64,000 bases of DNA from Streptomyces sp. NBC_01314 (GCF_041435215.1 NZ_CP108394.1:3410001-3474000); one strand, 5' to 3'. Counted from the stretch's first letter, positions 27,762-36,852 are shown. Notes: generated by a model from the letters alone, not told the origin. Program-made: numbers and translations.

Positions 27762-29813
27762 GTGAATCAGCCTGCCGAGAACCCGACCCCGACGGGCGCG
27801 GTCAGCCTCGCCCAGTCATCCCCCACCGTCGGCACGTTCCGTGAACGGGACGGCGCCCTGGAGTGGAGCGGACGCCAGGAGACCCTGCGGATCGAGCCCT
27901 GGGGGCCGGACGCGGTCCGGGTCCGCGCCCGCCTGGGCGGCCCGATCCTCGACGGGCTGCCGGGCGCCCTGCTCGACGAGGCGGAGAGCACCGAGAGCAG
28001 CGTCAAGATCGAGGACGGGCTGGGCCGGCTGACCGTCGGCGCGCTCACCGTCGAGGTGAACGCCGAGGGCCTGATCCGCTACAGCCGCACGGACGACGGC
28101 GGCGAGCTGCTGTCGGAGGCACGCGCCCACTTCTGGTGGCCCGGCTCGCGTCTCTACACCGCCGTCGGCAACGGCTACCACCGCCTGGAGCAGCGCTTCG
28201 CCGCGTACGACGACGAGAAACTGTACGGCCTCGGGCAGCACCAGCACGGGCGGCTCGACCAGAAGGGCCTGGTGCTCGACCTGGTCCAGCGCAACGCCGA
28301 GGTCGGCATCCCGGTGCTCACCTCCAGCCGCGGCTACACCCTGCTGTGGAACAACCCGGCGATCGGCCGCGTCGAGCTGGCCGGGAACGGCACCCGGTGG
28401 GTCGCCGACTCGGCCCGGCAGATCGACTACTGGATCACCGCGGGCGATCCGGCCGACGCGCAGCGCCGCTACAGCGCGGCGACGGGCCGCTCGCCGATGC
28501 TGCCCGAGTGGGCGGCCGGCTTCTGGCAGTGCAAGCTGCGCTACCGGACGCAGGACGAACTCCTCGCCGTGGCACGGGAGTACAAGCGGCGGGGCCTGCC
28601 CATAGACGTCATCGTCTGCGACTTCTTCCACTGGACGCACCTCGGGGAGTGGAAGTTCGACCTGAGCGAGTGGCCCGACCCGGGGGCCATGGTCCGGGAG
28701 CTGGACGAGCTGGGCATCAAGCTGGTGGTGTCCGTGTGGCCGTCGGTGTCGCCGCTCAGCGAGAACCACCACCTCATGGAGCAGCGCGGCTACTTCATCG
28801 GCACCCAGTACGGTCCGATGGCGCACGCCGACTGGCCGGACAAGGAGGTCGCGTCGACGGTCCAGGTGGCGTTCTACGACGCGACGAACCCGGAGGCGCG
28901 GGAGTTCGTGTGGTCGCGGGTGAAGGAGAACTACCTGGAGCCGTACGGCATCAAGGCGTTCTGGCTGGACGCCTGCGAGCCGGAGATCAAGCCGGGCTTC
29001 CAGGAGAACCTGCGCTACTGGGCGGGGCCCGGCCTGGAGGTCGGCAACATCTATCCGGCCGAGATCGCCCGCACCTTCTACGAGGGGCTGAGGGCGACCG
29101 GTGAGGAGGAGATCGTCTCCCTCAACCGTTCGGCGTGGGCGGGCAGTCAGCGGTGGGGCGCCGCACTGTGGTCAGGTGACATCGGCACCGACTTCACCAC
29201 CCTGCGCCAGCAGATCGCGGCAGGCCTGAACACCGCGCTGTCCGGCATCCCCTGGTGGAACACCGACATCGGCGGCTTCCACGGGGGCGACCCCGACGAT
29301 CCGGAGTACCGCGAGGTGATGGTGCGCTGGTTCCAGTTCGGCGCGTTCTCGCCGCTGATGCGGCTGCACGGCTTCCGTGAGCCCGGTATGCCGCTGGGGC
29401 CGGCCATGACCGGGGGGCCCAACGAGGTCTGGTCGTACGGGGAGCAGGCCGGGGCGATCCTGGAGGCGTACCTGCGGCTGCGGGAGCGGTTGAAGCCGTA
29501 TGTGCTGCGGGTGATGCGGGAGGCCCACGAGGAAGGGCTGCCGGTGATGCGGCCGCTGTTCCTGGAGTTCCCCGAGGATGAGCGGGCCTGGTCGGTCGAC
29601 GACGCGTACCTGTTCGGGCGGGATCTGCTGGTCGCGCCGGTGCTGGAGGCGGGGGCGACGAGTTGGACGACGTATCTGCCGGTGGGGGCCCGCTGGACCG
29701 ACGCGTGGACCGGGGAGACATATGAGGGGGGCCGGTCGGTGACCGTCGCTGCGCCGCTGGAGCGGATTCCGGTGTTTCTGCGGGACGGGGTGTCGTTGCC
29801 GATCGCCGAGTAG
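27762..29813 (+). CDS. GH31 alpha-xylosidase/alpha-glucosidase
   Basis: 683 residues from GTG 27762 with aggag at 27750. GH31 enzymes remove alpha-linked xylose or glucose. The catalytic nucleophile is the Asp of KAFWLDACEPE (about residue 402) and the acid/base is the Asp of LWSGDIGTDF (about 472). The W-x-D-A-x-E-P form is typical of the alpha-xylosidase branch. PWWNTDIGGF and the C-terminal beta domains are present. No signal peptide, so it works inside the cell on imported xyloglucan fragments. It lies downstream of lacI. Confidence 0.9.
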   Translation: MNQPAENPTPTGAVSLAQSSPTVGTFRERDGALEWSGRQETLRIEPWGPDAVRVRARLGGPILDGLPGALLDEAESTESSVKIEDGLGRLTVGALTVEVNAEGLIRYSRTDDGGELLSEARAHFWWPGSRLYTAVGNGYHRLEQRFAAYDDEKLYGLGQHQHGRLDQKGLVLDLVQRNAEVGIPVLTSSRGYTLLWNNPAIGRVELAGNGTRWVADSARQIDYWITAGDPADAQRRYSAATGRSPMLPEWAAGFWQCKLRYRTQDELLAVAREYKRRGLPIDVIVCDFFHWTHLGEWKFDLSEWPDPGAMVRELDELGIKLVVSVWPSVSPLSENHHLMEQRGYFIGTQYGPMAHADWPDKEVASTVQVAFYDATNPEAREFVWSRVKENYLEPYGIKAFWLDACEPEIKPGFQENLRYWAGPGLEVGNIYPAEIARTFYEGLRATGEEEIVSLNRSAWAGSQRWGAALWSGDIGTDFTTLRQQIAAGLNTALSGIPWWNTDIGGFHGGDPDDPEYREVMVRWFQFGAFSPLMRLHGFREPGMPLGPAMTGGPNEVWSYGEQAGAILEAYLRLRERLKPYVLRVMREAHEEGLPVMRPLFLEFPEDERAWSVDDAYLFGRDLLVAPVLEAGATSWTTYLPVGARWTDAWTGETYEGGRSVTVAAPLERIPVFLRDGVSLPIAE

Positions 29814-29974
29814 GGACGCGGCGCGGGGGTGGGGCGGGTGGGGGCGGCGACCTCGCAGAGGTGGCGGACCGGCCCGATCCCCGTTCGCCGGCCGGGTCTA
29901 CGCTATGGCGCCACGGCCATCCCATGATCCGCAGGGGGTGTGCGCGACCTCTGAGCAAGTGGAGATGACCGAGG

Positions 29975-31222
29975 ATGAACAGCCGTACGGGAGACTCTCG
30001 CGGAGTACGCGGGGGACGGCCGGGCCGTAGGGGCGGGGCCGCGCGCAGACCGGTTCACCGGACGCGTACGACGATACGCACCACCGGCGGGTACGTGGAG
30101 CCGCCGAGAGCGGTCGTGGCGTCGGACGGGAGTGTCCCCCGTGGTTTCCTGCCGGGGCCCGCGCGGCACATCGCCGTGTGGAGCGCGCTCACCCTGCTGG
30201 TGACGGGGGTCGTCTCTGTGGGCGTGTGGATCTGCGTGACGTTCCAGACGGCGGTCACGCCGGTGCTGATCGCCCTGCTCGGTACGGCGCTGCTCGGCCC
30301 GCTCTACCGGCGGCTGGTGGCGATGAAGTTCAACAAGTCCCTTGCCGCCGGGCTGACCTGCGCGGCTGTGATCGTGGTGATGGGCGGGGCCGCGTACATC
30401 GTGGTGGCCGCACTGATCGACACCGGGGACCAGATCATCACCTCGCTCAGGGACGCGGCGAAGGTCCTCAGTGAGGAGTTCGGGCTCGCGGGGACCTCGC
30501 TGGACGACCTCGCGAAGAACGCCAAGGAGCTGCTGTCGAAGTTCGGCGGCACCGCTGCCTCCGGGGTACTCACCGGGGTCAGCGCGGTCAGCGAGTTCGT
30601 CGCGATGGCCATCCTGGCGATGCTGCTGATGTTCTTCTTCCTGCGCGACTCCGACAAGGCGGTCGCCTCCCTGCACTCGCTCGCGCCGCGCGGCTCCGGT
30701 GACACTCTGGAGGTGATGGCCCGGCGCGCGTTCCGGGCCATCGAGGGCTATATGCGGGGAACGACGCTCATCGCCTTCATCGACGGCGCCTGTATCGCCA
30801 TCGGTCTGCTGATACTCCAGGTGCCGGGCGCGATCGGCCTCGGCGCGCTGGTGTTCGTCGGCGCGTACATCCCGTATCTGGGCTCGTTCCTGTCGGGCGC
30901 GGTGGCGATCCTCGTCGCGTTCGCGGACCGCGGTCTGGTGACGGCGCTGTGGGCGGTGGGGGTCGTCTTCGCGGTGCAGATCCTGGAGGGGAACGTGCTC
31001 CAGCCGATGATCCACAGCCGGACCGTGCAGATGCACCCGGCGGCCATTCTGCTGGCCCTCACGGCCGGGGCCTCCATCGCCGGCATCCTCGGCATGCTCC
31101 TCGCGGTGCCGCTCACGGCGGCGGTGTCCGGTGTGCTGTCGGAGCTGCGGGCGCGGTACGGGGACGGGGCAGGCGAGACGGCATCCCCGGGCACGCGGGA
31201 AGTCGCCCGCGCGGCAGGATGA
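29975..31222 (+). CDS. AI-2E/PerM-family membrane transporter
   Basis: 415 residues with about eight hydrophobic segments and a basic N-terminal tail. GALVFVGAYIPYLGSFLSGA and NVLQPMIHSRTVQMHPAAIL are the hallmark motifs of the family. These proteins export small solutes or ions; the substrate here cannot be read. The C terminus is short and hydrophilic. It has no clear link to the flanking hydrolases. Confidence 0.88.
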   Translation: MNSRTGDSRGVRGGRPGRRGGAARRPVHRTRTTIRTTGGYVEPPRAVVASDGSVPRGFLPGPARHIAVWSALTLLVTGVVSVGVWICVTFQTAVTPVLIALLGTALLGPLYRRLVAMKFNKSLAAGLTCAAVIVVMGGAAYIVVAALIDTGDQIITSLRDAAKVLSEEFGLAGTSLDDLAKNAKELLSKFGGTAASGVLTGVSAVSEFVAMAILAMLLMFFFLRDSDKAVASLHSLAPRGSGDTLEVMARRAFRAIEGYMRGTTLIAFIDGACIAIGLLILQVPGAIGLGALVFVGAYIPYLGSFLSGAVAILVAFADRGLVTALWAVGVVFAVQILEGNVLQPMIHSRTVQMHPAAILLALTAGASIAGILGMLLAVPLTAAVSGVLSELRARYGDGAGETASPGTREVARAAG

Positions 31223-31266
31223 TCACGGGTCCGGGCGCGTCACCCGGGCGACCGCCGTCGGCGACG

Positions 31267-31351
31267 CGCCCGGACCCGGATCACGCCCGGACCCGGATCA
31301 CGCCCGGACCCGGATCACGCCCGGACCCGGATCACGCCCGGACCCGGATCG
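31267..31351. repeat. Tandem 17-bp repeat, five units
   Basis: cccggacccggatcacg occurs four times exactly and a fifth time with changes. An inverted version (gatcacgggtccgggcg) lies just upstream at about 31221-31237, so long stems can form between the membrane protein and sulfotransferase genes. Confidence 0.85.
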
Positions 31352-31392
31352 CACCCGACCCGCACCCGACCCGCACCGAAGGGAAGTCCTCG

Positions 31393-32580
31393 ATGACCTC
31401 CGCTCCCCTGTCCCTCTCCCTGGCCAACCTGTTACTCCGGCCGACTCTCGGCTCACGTCGCGACCCGGACCGGGTCTTCGACCGGATCGTCGCCAAGGCC
31501 GGGCAGTCGGACGGGGACGAGGAGTTCACCGACGGTTTCCGGTTCCTGCTGCGCCACTGGGCGGGCGACGCCGACCTCACCGCCGTCGGCTGGCAGTCCG
31601 CCCAGGCCCATCTGCGCAGGCATCTCACCAACCGGGCCCGCGTCCGGCGGCTGATCGCCGAGCACCCGGAGATCGAGCGGGAGACCATCGAGCGGCCGGT
31701 GTTCGTGGTCGGTCTGCCGCGCACCGCCACCACACTCACCCACGGGGTGCTGTCGATCTCGGACGAGCACCGCTGTCCGCTGCTGTGGGAGCTGCTCGCG
31801 CCCGGCCTCCACCCCTCGGCCGAGTCCCGGCGGAAGGCGATCACGTCCACGCGCCGGTGGGTCGGCGGCATCAACCTGTTCGCCCCGCGCTTCCAGGACA
31901 TCCACCCCATGGCCGCCGAGGGCCCCGAGGAGTGCACCTTCGTCCTGCCGCACGCCATGGTGCCCCTGTCCCAGGCCCGCATACCCGAGTACCAGGCCTG
32001 GCACTTCGAGCGTGACTTCGTCCCGGACTACGGCTACCTCAAGCAGGTCTACCAGGTGCTCCAGTACGGCCGCCCGCGCCGCCGCTGGATGCTCAAGTCC
32101 CCCATGCACCTCGGCAACCTCGACGCCCTGCGCGCCGTCTTCCCCGACGCCACGATCGTGTGGACCCACCGCGACCCGGCGACCGTCGTCGGGTCGTTCT
32201 GCAGCCTGGTCGAGCAGGGCATGGTCGGCACCCTCCGCCCCCTCGACCTGCACGTCCTCGGCGCCCAGTGGCTCGAACTGCTGAGCCGCTCCATGGAGCG
32301 CGCGCTCGCGGCCCGGGCCGCCATCCCCCGCGAGGCCCTGGTGGACGTCCCGTACTCCTGGCTCGGTACGGACCCGGCCACGGGCGCCCCCAAGCTCTAC
32401 GAGGCCGTCGGCGCCCGGTGGACCGACGCCGACGCCGCCCGGCTCCCCCGGATCGTCGCCCGCCCCAAGGGCACGCGACCCCACCGCTACGACCTGGCCC
32501 GCTACGGCCTCACCCGGGCCGACGTCGAGTCCGCCTTCGGCGACTACAACGCGCTGCGGGCCGAGGTCGACCGGGCCTGA
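31393..32580 (+). CDS. PAPS-type sulfotransferase family protein with a TTA codon
   Basis: 395 residues from ATG 31393. VVGLPRTATTLTHGVL is the 5'-phosphosulfate-binding loop and RRRWMLKSPMHLGNLDAL plus IVWTHRDPATVVGSFCSL the 3'-phosphate region of sulfotransferases. Codon 14 is TTA (31432-31434), the rare Leu codon read by the bldA tRNA in Streptomyces, so translation may be limited to development. The substrate is unknown; a small-molecule or glycolipid acceptor is possible. The stop lies in a repeated 10-mer. Confidence 0.85.
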   Translation: MTSAPLSLSLANLLLRPTLGSRRDPDRVFDRIVAKAGQSDGDEEFTDGFRFLLRHWAGDADLTAVGWQSAQAHLRRHLTNRARVRRLIAEHPEIERETIERPVFVVGLPRTATTLTHGVLSISDEHRCPLLWELLAPGLHPSAESRRKAITSTRRWVGGINLFAPRFQDIHPMAAEGPEECTFVLPHAMVPLSQARIPEYQAWHFERDFVPDYGYLKQVYQVLQYGRPRRRWMLKSPMHLGNLDALRAVFPDATIVWTHRDPATVVGSFCSLVEQGMVGTLRPLDLHVLGAQWLELLSRSMERALAARAAIPREALVDVPYSWLGTDPATGAPKLYEAVGARWTDADAARLPRIVARPKGTRPHRYDLARYGLTRADVESAFGDYNALRAEVDRA

Positions 32581-32600
32581 CCGGGCCTGACCGGGCCTGA
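32571..32600. repeat. Three tandem 10-bp units carrying the sulfotransferase stop
   Basis: ccgggcctga occurs three times in a row. The first copy contains the stop codon; the others repeat TGA, though not all in frame. Confidence 0.8.
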
Positions 32601-32612
32601 AACGACACGGGT

Positions 32613-32644
32613 CCCGGCCACCGGAGCGTCCGCCGGTGGCCGGG
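32613..32644. terminator. Bidirectional terminator
   Basis: cccggccaccgg pairs perfectly with ccggtggccggg (8-base loop), between the convergent sulfotransferase and clan-A hydrolase genes. Confidence 0.8.
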
Positions 32645-32656
32645 AGCCGGTACGTC

Positions 32657-35224
32657 CTAGCCGACGACCCGGCCCACCTCGATCCGGTCGATGTTCGGCG
32701 CCCACGCGCCCGCGTTGCCGAAGGTCACCTTGTTGGCGCCCTTCCTCAGGTCGACGGGGACGCCCACCGTCCAGTAGTCGTCCCAGCCCCAGGTGTTCTT
32801 GAAGGTGACCTTGCGCGGAGCAGCGGCCCCGACCGTGATGTCCGCCGTACGGGACATGATGTCGGTGTTGTACGAGTGGCCGTTGTCGCGGCGCTCGTTG
32901 TGCGCGTAGTGGACGACCAGGACGTAGCGGCCGGAGGTGGGGGCGTTCACCGTGAACTCGGCGGTGCTGTCCGCGCTGTTGCCGAGCCAGCCGATGTACG
33001 ACCCGGCCGAGGCGTACGCGGAGTCGACGAGCTTGGCTCCGCCGGCGAGCGTGGCCGCGGCGCCCTCGTACGCGAGCGTGCCGGTGGTCGAACCGGCGCC
33101 GGTGACGTCGAGGGAGCGGACGGCGGTGTGCTTGGCGGTCGCGGTGACGCGGTTGTTGCCCGCCACGAGGTAGAGCCGCAGCGGCCGGTCGGGCACCGCG
33201 GCCACCGACTGCCCGTGCAGGGCGAGCCTCACCGGCGCCGACGCCCGGGGCACCACCCGGTAGTAGCCGTCGCGCGGGGCGTACACGTCGAAGATCGCCT
33301 TGTCGCCGGAGCGCAGCACCAGCGCGCCCGTGCCGACACCCGCCGACGAGGAGTAGTCGTACGACGGCCTTCCCCCGATGTCGGCGAGCGTGGCCTCGTA
33401 GGAGGCGGCGGGCTCGGCGGTGCGGGCGGTGAGGTCGATCCGGTCGAGGGTGACCTCGGTGTTGCCCTTGGCCAGAGCCAACTGGTGTGTGCCCGCCGGG
33501 AGTTGGACCGTGAGGTCCTTCTTGGCGCGGTAGGTCCAGTTCTCGGTGGAGGGATAGGTGACGGTGACCGGGTCGCCGCCGTCGACCGTCAGCTTCTGGG
33601 TGGCCGGGACCCCGGACTGGTTGCCGTAGAGGATGGCCAGGTCGTACGTGCCGTCCTTGGGCACCGACACCGTGAAGTCGACCCTGCTGCCGGCCTGGTT
33701 GAGCGAGCCGACGTCCTTGGTGCCGGAGGCCGCGTAGCCGTTGGCGTTGCTCACGGTGCCCTGGGTGTAGACCTTGCCGTCGGTGATGGCGGCGTCCTCG
33801 GCCTCGTAGGAGGCGGTCCAGGGGACGGACGGGGTGGTGGGGGTGCCGGAGCCGCCCGGGGTGAGGACGACGCGGTAGGCGGACATCTTGTGCTGCCCGC
33901 GCAGCGGGACGGTCACCGTGCCGTCGTCCGCGATCCTCACCTTCGTACGGGAGAGGACGCGCGGGGTCGCGTGCTGGCCCTCGTAGCCGGACCAGGCGGC
34001 CTCGGCGACGGTCGCGGTGACCGTACGGCCGAAGAGGGACCGGGGGACCTTGCGGACCACGACGTCCGTGTCACCGGCGGAGCCGCCGAGCAGGACCTGC
34101 GCCTGGCGGCGGGAGGTGTCGAGGGAGGCGAGTCCCTGGAGGGTGTCGATGGTGTTCGCCTGCGGCGGGGTGACCTTGACGGTGTCCCCGGTCAGGCCCG
34201 CGTACCAGCGGAAGAACCACCAGCCGCCGTTGGGGATGTTGGAGCGGACGACGTTGCCGTCCATGTTGCCCGCCGCGTCCCAGTAGGCCTGGTTGGCGTA
34301 CACCTTGTTCCGCTCGAACATCGAGACCCACTGGACGAGTTGGCCGGGGACCGAGAGGTCGCGGCGGTTGGCGTACTCGTCGATGTTGACGGGGAGGGGC
34401 TTGATGTCCAACTGCCGCTCGATGGAACGGTAGTTGTCGTAGTGGCCCTGGAAGTCGCGCAGCGAGCCGGAGTCCAGTTCGTGCCAGGTCATGATCTGGG
34501 GCAGGACCTTCTCACGCTTGGCGAAGGTGAGGAAGTCCGTGATCAGGCGGGTGTGGTAGCCCGACTCGTTCGGGCCGGCGATGCGCGCGTCGGGGTCGAT
34601 GGCGCGGATGCGCTCGTAGACCGTCTTCCAGTCCTTGAGGAACCGGTCGCGGTTGGCCTCGTACTTCGCCGGGTCGGAGGCGTTGAGGCCGTACCAGATC
34701 AGGTCCGGTTCGTTGAAGGGGATGTAGACGAAGCGGTCGCTGTTCGGGTCGGCCGAGACCTCCTTGACGATCTTGTCGACCTTGGGGAGGTAGTCGTCGA
34801 TGCCGAGGTCCTCGTAGGGCCACTTGGCGTAGATGTCCTGCATCATCACCAGGACCTCGCCGCCGCCGTTGCGGAAGAAGGACTTGGAGACGGTGAGCGC
34901 GTCGCCGTTGGGGTGCTGGGCGCCGCCCTCCGGCTTCTGCGAGATGCTGGTGATCTTCAGGGGGGCCAGGGCCGCGTCGCTGGGCACCCCGTCGTCGCTG
35001 AGCCCGTACAGCGCGCCGTTGGCGCCGCGCATCACCGGGCCCTCGGAGGCGGAGAGGTCGACGGTGAGGCGCTGCGGATCGGCGGCGGCCGCCGCCGACG
35101 CTCCCGTGGCGGGGAGGGTGCCTGCCATGAAGGTGACTCCAAGTAGTGCTGTGACCAGGGCGGTCCTGGTTCGAGACCTGGTTCGGGTCCGTGTGCGGGT
35201 TCTCGTGCGGGTGGGGGTGATCAC
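32657..35224 (-). CDS. Secreted clan-A glycoside hydrolase with two carbohydrate-binding modules
   Basis: 855 residues from a GTG with ggaggt 8 bases upstream. The N terminus alternates Thr and Arg (about nine TR pairs) before a Sec signal ending near ASAAAA. Residues ~50-400 are a TIM barrel with IPFNEPDLIWYG (acid/base Glu) and PVNIDEYANRRDL (likely nucleophile Glu). It looks closest to GH39-like enzymes, but I cannot assign a family. Two CBM6/CBM35-like modules follow (YEAEDAAITDG; LVVHYAHNERRDNGHSYNTD). A tnpB element sits just upstream and may separate it from its promoter. Confidence 0.8.
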   Translation of the reverse strand: MITPTRTRTRTRTRTRSRTRTALVTALLGVTFMAGTLPATGASAAAAADPQRLTVDLSASEGPVMRGANGALYGLSDDGVPSDAALAPLKITSISQKPEGGAQHPNGDALTVSKSFFRNGGGEVLVMMQDIYAKWPYEDLGIDDYLPKVDKIVKEVSADPNSDRFVYIPFNEPDLIWYGLNASDPAKYEANRDRFLKDWKTVYERIRAIDPDARIAGPNESGYHTRLITDFLTFAKREKVLPQIMTWHELDSGSLRDFQGHYDNYRSIERQLDIKPLPVNIDEYANRRDLSVPGQLVQWVSMFERNKVYANQAYWDAAGNMDGNVVRSNIPNGGWWFFRWYAGLTGDTVKVTPPQANTIDTLQGLASLDTSRRQAQVLLGGSAGDTDVVVRKVPRSLFGRTVTATVAEAAWSGYEGQHATPRVLSRTKVRIADDGTVTVPLRGQHKMSAYRVVLTPGGSGTPTTPSVPWTASYEAEDAAITDGKVYTQGTVSNANGYAASGTKDVGSLNQAGSRVDFTVSVPKDGTYDLAILYGNQSGVPATQKLTVDGGDPVTVTYPSTENWTYRAKKDLTVQLPAGTHQLALAKGNTEVTLDRIDLTARTAEPAASYEATLADIGGRPSYDYSSSAGVGTGALVLRSGDKAIFDVYAPRDGYYRVVPRASAPVRLALHGQSVAAVPDRPLRLYLVAGNNRVTATAKHTAVRSLDVTGAGSTTGTLAYEGAAATLAGGAKLVDSAYASAGSYIGWLGNSADSTAEFTVNAPTSGRYVLVVHYAHNERRDNGHSYNTDIMSRTADITVGAAAPRKVTFKNTWGWDDYWTVGVPVDLRKGANKVTFGNAGAWAPNIDRIEVGRVVG

Positions 35225-35263
35225 GCTGCTGGACCTCCGGTCATCGGGATCCCTCCGTGGATA

Positions 35264-35283
35264 CTCCGCCCTTCAGGGCGGAG
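35264..35283. repeat. Hairpin at the left side of the tnpB element
   Basis: ctccgccc and gggcggag pair around ttca. The hairpin and the following gaggaa resemble the right-end hairpin at 36.6 kb, so this is either the left end or a relic of another right end. Confidence 0.55.
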
Positions 35284-35367
35284 AGGAAACAGACTCCTGC
35301 GGAGCAGGGCAGGGAAAGGCGATTCGCCGTCAGGGCGGATCGCCGTCCGCCACCCGATGCCCGCAGA

Positions 35368-35399
35368 AACTCACGAACTGATGTGATAGTTTGTGAGTT
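35368..35399. promoter_or_regulatory. Inverted repeat abutting the tnpB start
   Basis: aactcacgaact and agtttgtgagtt are complementary at 11 of 12 positions, with an 8-base loop, ending one base before the ATG. It leaves no room for a ribosome binding site, so it may be operator, element end or part of a leaderless promoter. Confidence 0.5.
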
Positions 35400-36608
35400 A
35401 TGACCACTCACGTGAAGCGGGCGTTCAAGTACCGCTTCTATCCCGACGATGCGCAGGCGGCGGAGCTGTCGCGGACGTTCGGGTGCGTGCGCAAGGTCTA
35501 CAACCTGGCCCTGGAAGCCCGGACCATCGCGTGGTACCAGCGCCGGGAGCGGGTCAACTACAACGCGACCTCGGCGATGCTCACCGCGTGGAAGAAGACC
35601 GAGGAACTCGCCTACCTCACCGAAGTGTCCTCGGTGCCGTTGCAGCAGTGCCTGCGGCATCTGCAGGGCGCGTTCACCCACTTCTTCGAGGGCCGGGCGA
35701 AGTACCCGCGGTTCAAGTCGCGCAAGAAGTCCCGCCGTTCGGCGGAGTACACCAGCTCCGCGTTCCGTTACCGCGACGGCGCCCTGACACTCGCCAAGAT
35801 GCGCGAGCCGCTCGCCATCGTGTGGTCGCGTCCGCTGCCCGAGGGCGCGCAGCCGTCCACGGTGACCGTGTCCCAGGACGCGGCCGGGCGCTGGTTCGTG
35901 TCGATGCTGTGCGATGACACGGTCCCCCCAGCACCGGCCACCACGGCCGCGGTCGGCATCGACGCGGGCATCACCTCCCTGGTGACCCTGTCCACCGGGG
36001 AGAAGATCACCAACCCCCGTCACGAGCGCCGTGACCGGGCCCGGCTGGCGAAGGCGCAGCGGGAGCTGTCCCGCAAGACCAAGGGCTCCGCGAACCGGGA
36101 CAAGGCCCGGGTGAAAGTCGCCAAGGTCCATGCCCGGATCACCGACCGGCGCCGGGACCATCTGCACAAGCTGACCACTCGTCTCGTCCGTGAGAACCAA
36201 ACGGTCGTGATCGAGGACCTCACCGTCCGCAACATGGTCAGGAACCACAAGCTGGCGCGTGCGATCTCGGACGCGGCCTGGCGCGAGCTGCGCTCCATGC
36301 TGGAGTACAAGTGCGCCTGGTACGGGCGCGAACTCGTTGTGATCGACCGCTGGTTCCCCAGCTCCAAGCTGTGCGGGTCCTGTGGCACGGTCCGGGCGAA
36401 ACTGGCGCTGAACGTCCGCGAGTGGACGTGCGGCTGCGGCACGGTGCATGACCGCGACGTGAACGCGGCGAAGAACATTCTCGCGGCCGGGCTGGCCGTG
36501 TCTGCCTGTGGAGACGGTGTAAGACCTCAACGGGAGTCCTCCCGGACGGGGCGGTCGTCGATGAAGCAGGAACCCCAGCGGGCGACCGCTGGAATCCCCC
36601 GCCTTTAG
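35400..36608 (+). CDS. tnpB: TnpB RNA-guided nuclease (IS605 OrfB family)
   Basis: 402 residues. An N-terminal helical region (KRAFKYRFYPDDAQAAELSR) is followed by a RuvC nuclease: Asp in VGIDAGITSLV, Glu in VIEDLTVRNMVRN, Asp in VHDRDVNAAKNI. A zinc-finger segment SSKLCGSCG...CGCG lies between the last two. All three acidic residues are present, so it may be active. TnpB is guided by RNA from the element's right end; here that RNA overlaps the 3' end of the gene, and the last ~30 residues are encoded in it. Confidence 0.92.
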   Translation: MTTHVKRAFKYRFYPDDAQAAELSRTFGCVRKVYNLALEARTIAWYQRRERVNYNATSAMLTAWKKTEELAYLTEVSSVPLQQCLRHLQGAFTHFFEGRAKYPRFKSRKKSRRSAEYTSSAFRYRDGALTLAKMREPLAIVWSRPLPEGAQPSTVTVSQDAAGRWFVSMLCDDTVPPAPATTAAVGIDAGITSLVTLSTGEKITNPRHERRDRARLAKAQRELSRKTKGSANRDKARVKVAKVHARITDRRRDHLHKLTTRLVRENQTVVIEDLTVRNMVRNHKLARAISDAAWRELRSMLEYKCAWYGRELVVIDRWFPSSKLCGSCGTVRAKLALNVREWTCGCGTVHDRDVNAAKNILAAGLAVSACGDGVRPQRESSRTGRSSMKQEPQRATAGIPRL

Positions 36609-36625
36609 GCGGGGGAGGAAGTCAA
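36517..36625 (+). ncRNA. Predicted omega (right-end) RNA, copy A
   Basis: Starts gtgtaagacctcaacggg, ends gaggaagtcaa. Three hairpins: cgggagtcctcccg; ccagcgg/ccgctgg; cccccgcc/ggcggggg. It overlaps the tnpB end. The guide would be the bases after 36625 (ttgacggctccactgg). Copy B has the same layout with compensatory changes. Confidence 0.72.
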
Positions 36626-36672
36626 TTGACGGCTCCACTGGTGATTTTTTGATTTTTGATTTTGTGGAGCTG

Positions 36673-36780
36673 GTGTAAGACCTCAACGGAGAACTCCGGG
36701 CGGGCAGTCGGCGACGAAGCAGGAAACCCCACGGCGCGAGCCGTGGGAATCCCCCTCGTTTACGAGGGAGAGGAAGCCAA
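36673..36780 (+). ncRNA. Orphan omega RNA copy B, no tnpB of its own
   Basis: Same start (gtgtaagacctcaacgg), same gaagcagg core and the same ending (gaggaagccaa) as copy A. Hairpins are cggagaactccg, cccacgg/ccgtggg and ccctcg/cgaggg, differing in pairs from copy A. No ORF adjoins it, so it is a relic or a separately expressed guide. Its guide would start cgcgtgcc. An AT-rich stretch (36641-36664) with repeated gattttt separates the two copies. Confidence 0.68.
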
Positions 36781-36852
36781 CGCGTGCCTTTCGAGAACGG
36801 GACGGGTGCTGGGCAGGGCAAAATGCGGAACAGCTGTGCTCGTAGCGAGAGT

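Larger units (their letters stand above)
35264..36625 (+). mobile_element. IS200/IS605-type element with tnpB only
   Basis: Runs from the left hairpin to the right-end motif gtcaa. It has tnpB but no tnpA transposase, so movement would need help from elsewhere. The exact left boundary is uncertain. Confidence 0.65.

Noticed and set aside
31267..31351. CRISPR-like array
   Set aside because: 17-bp units are directly adjacent with no spacers and no cas genes nearby.
35264..36780. Complete autonomous IS605 with tnpA
   Set aside because: No Y1 transposase gene is visible on either strand.
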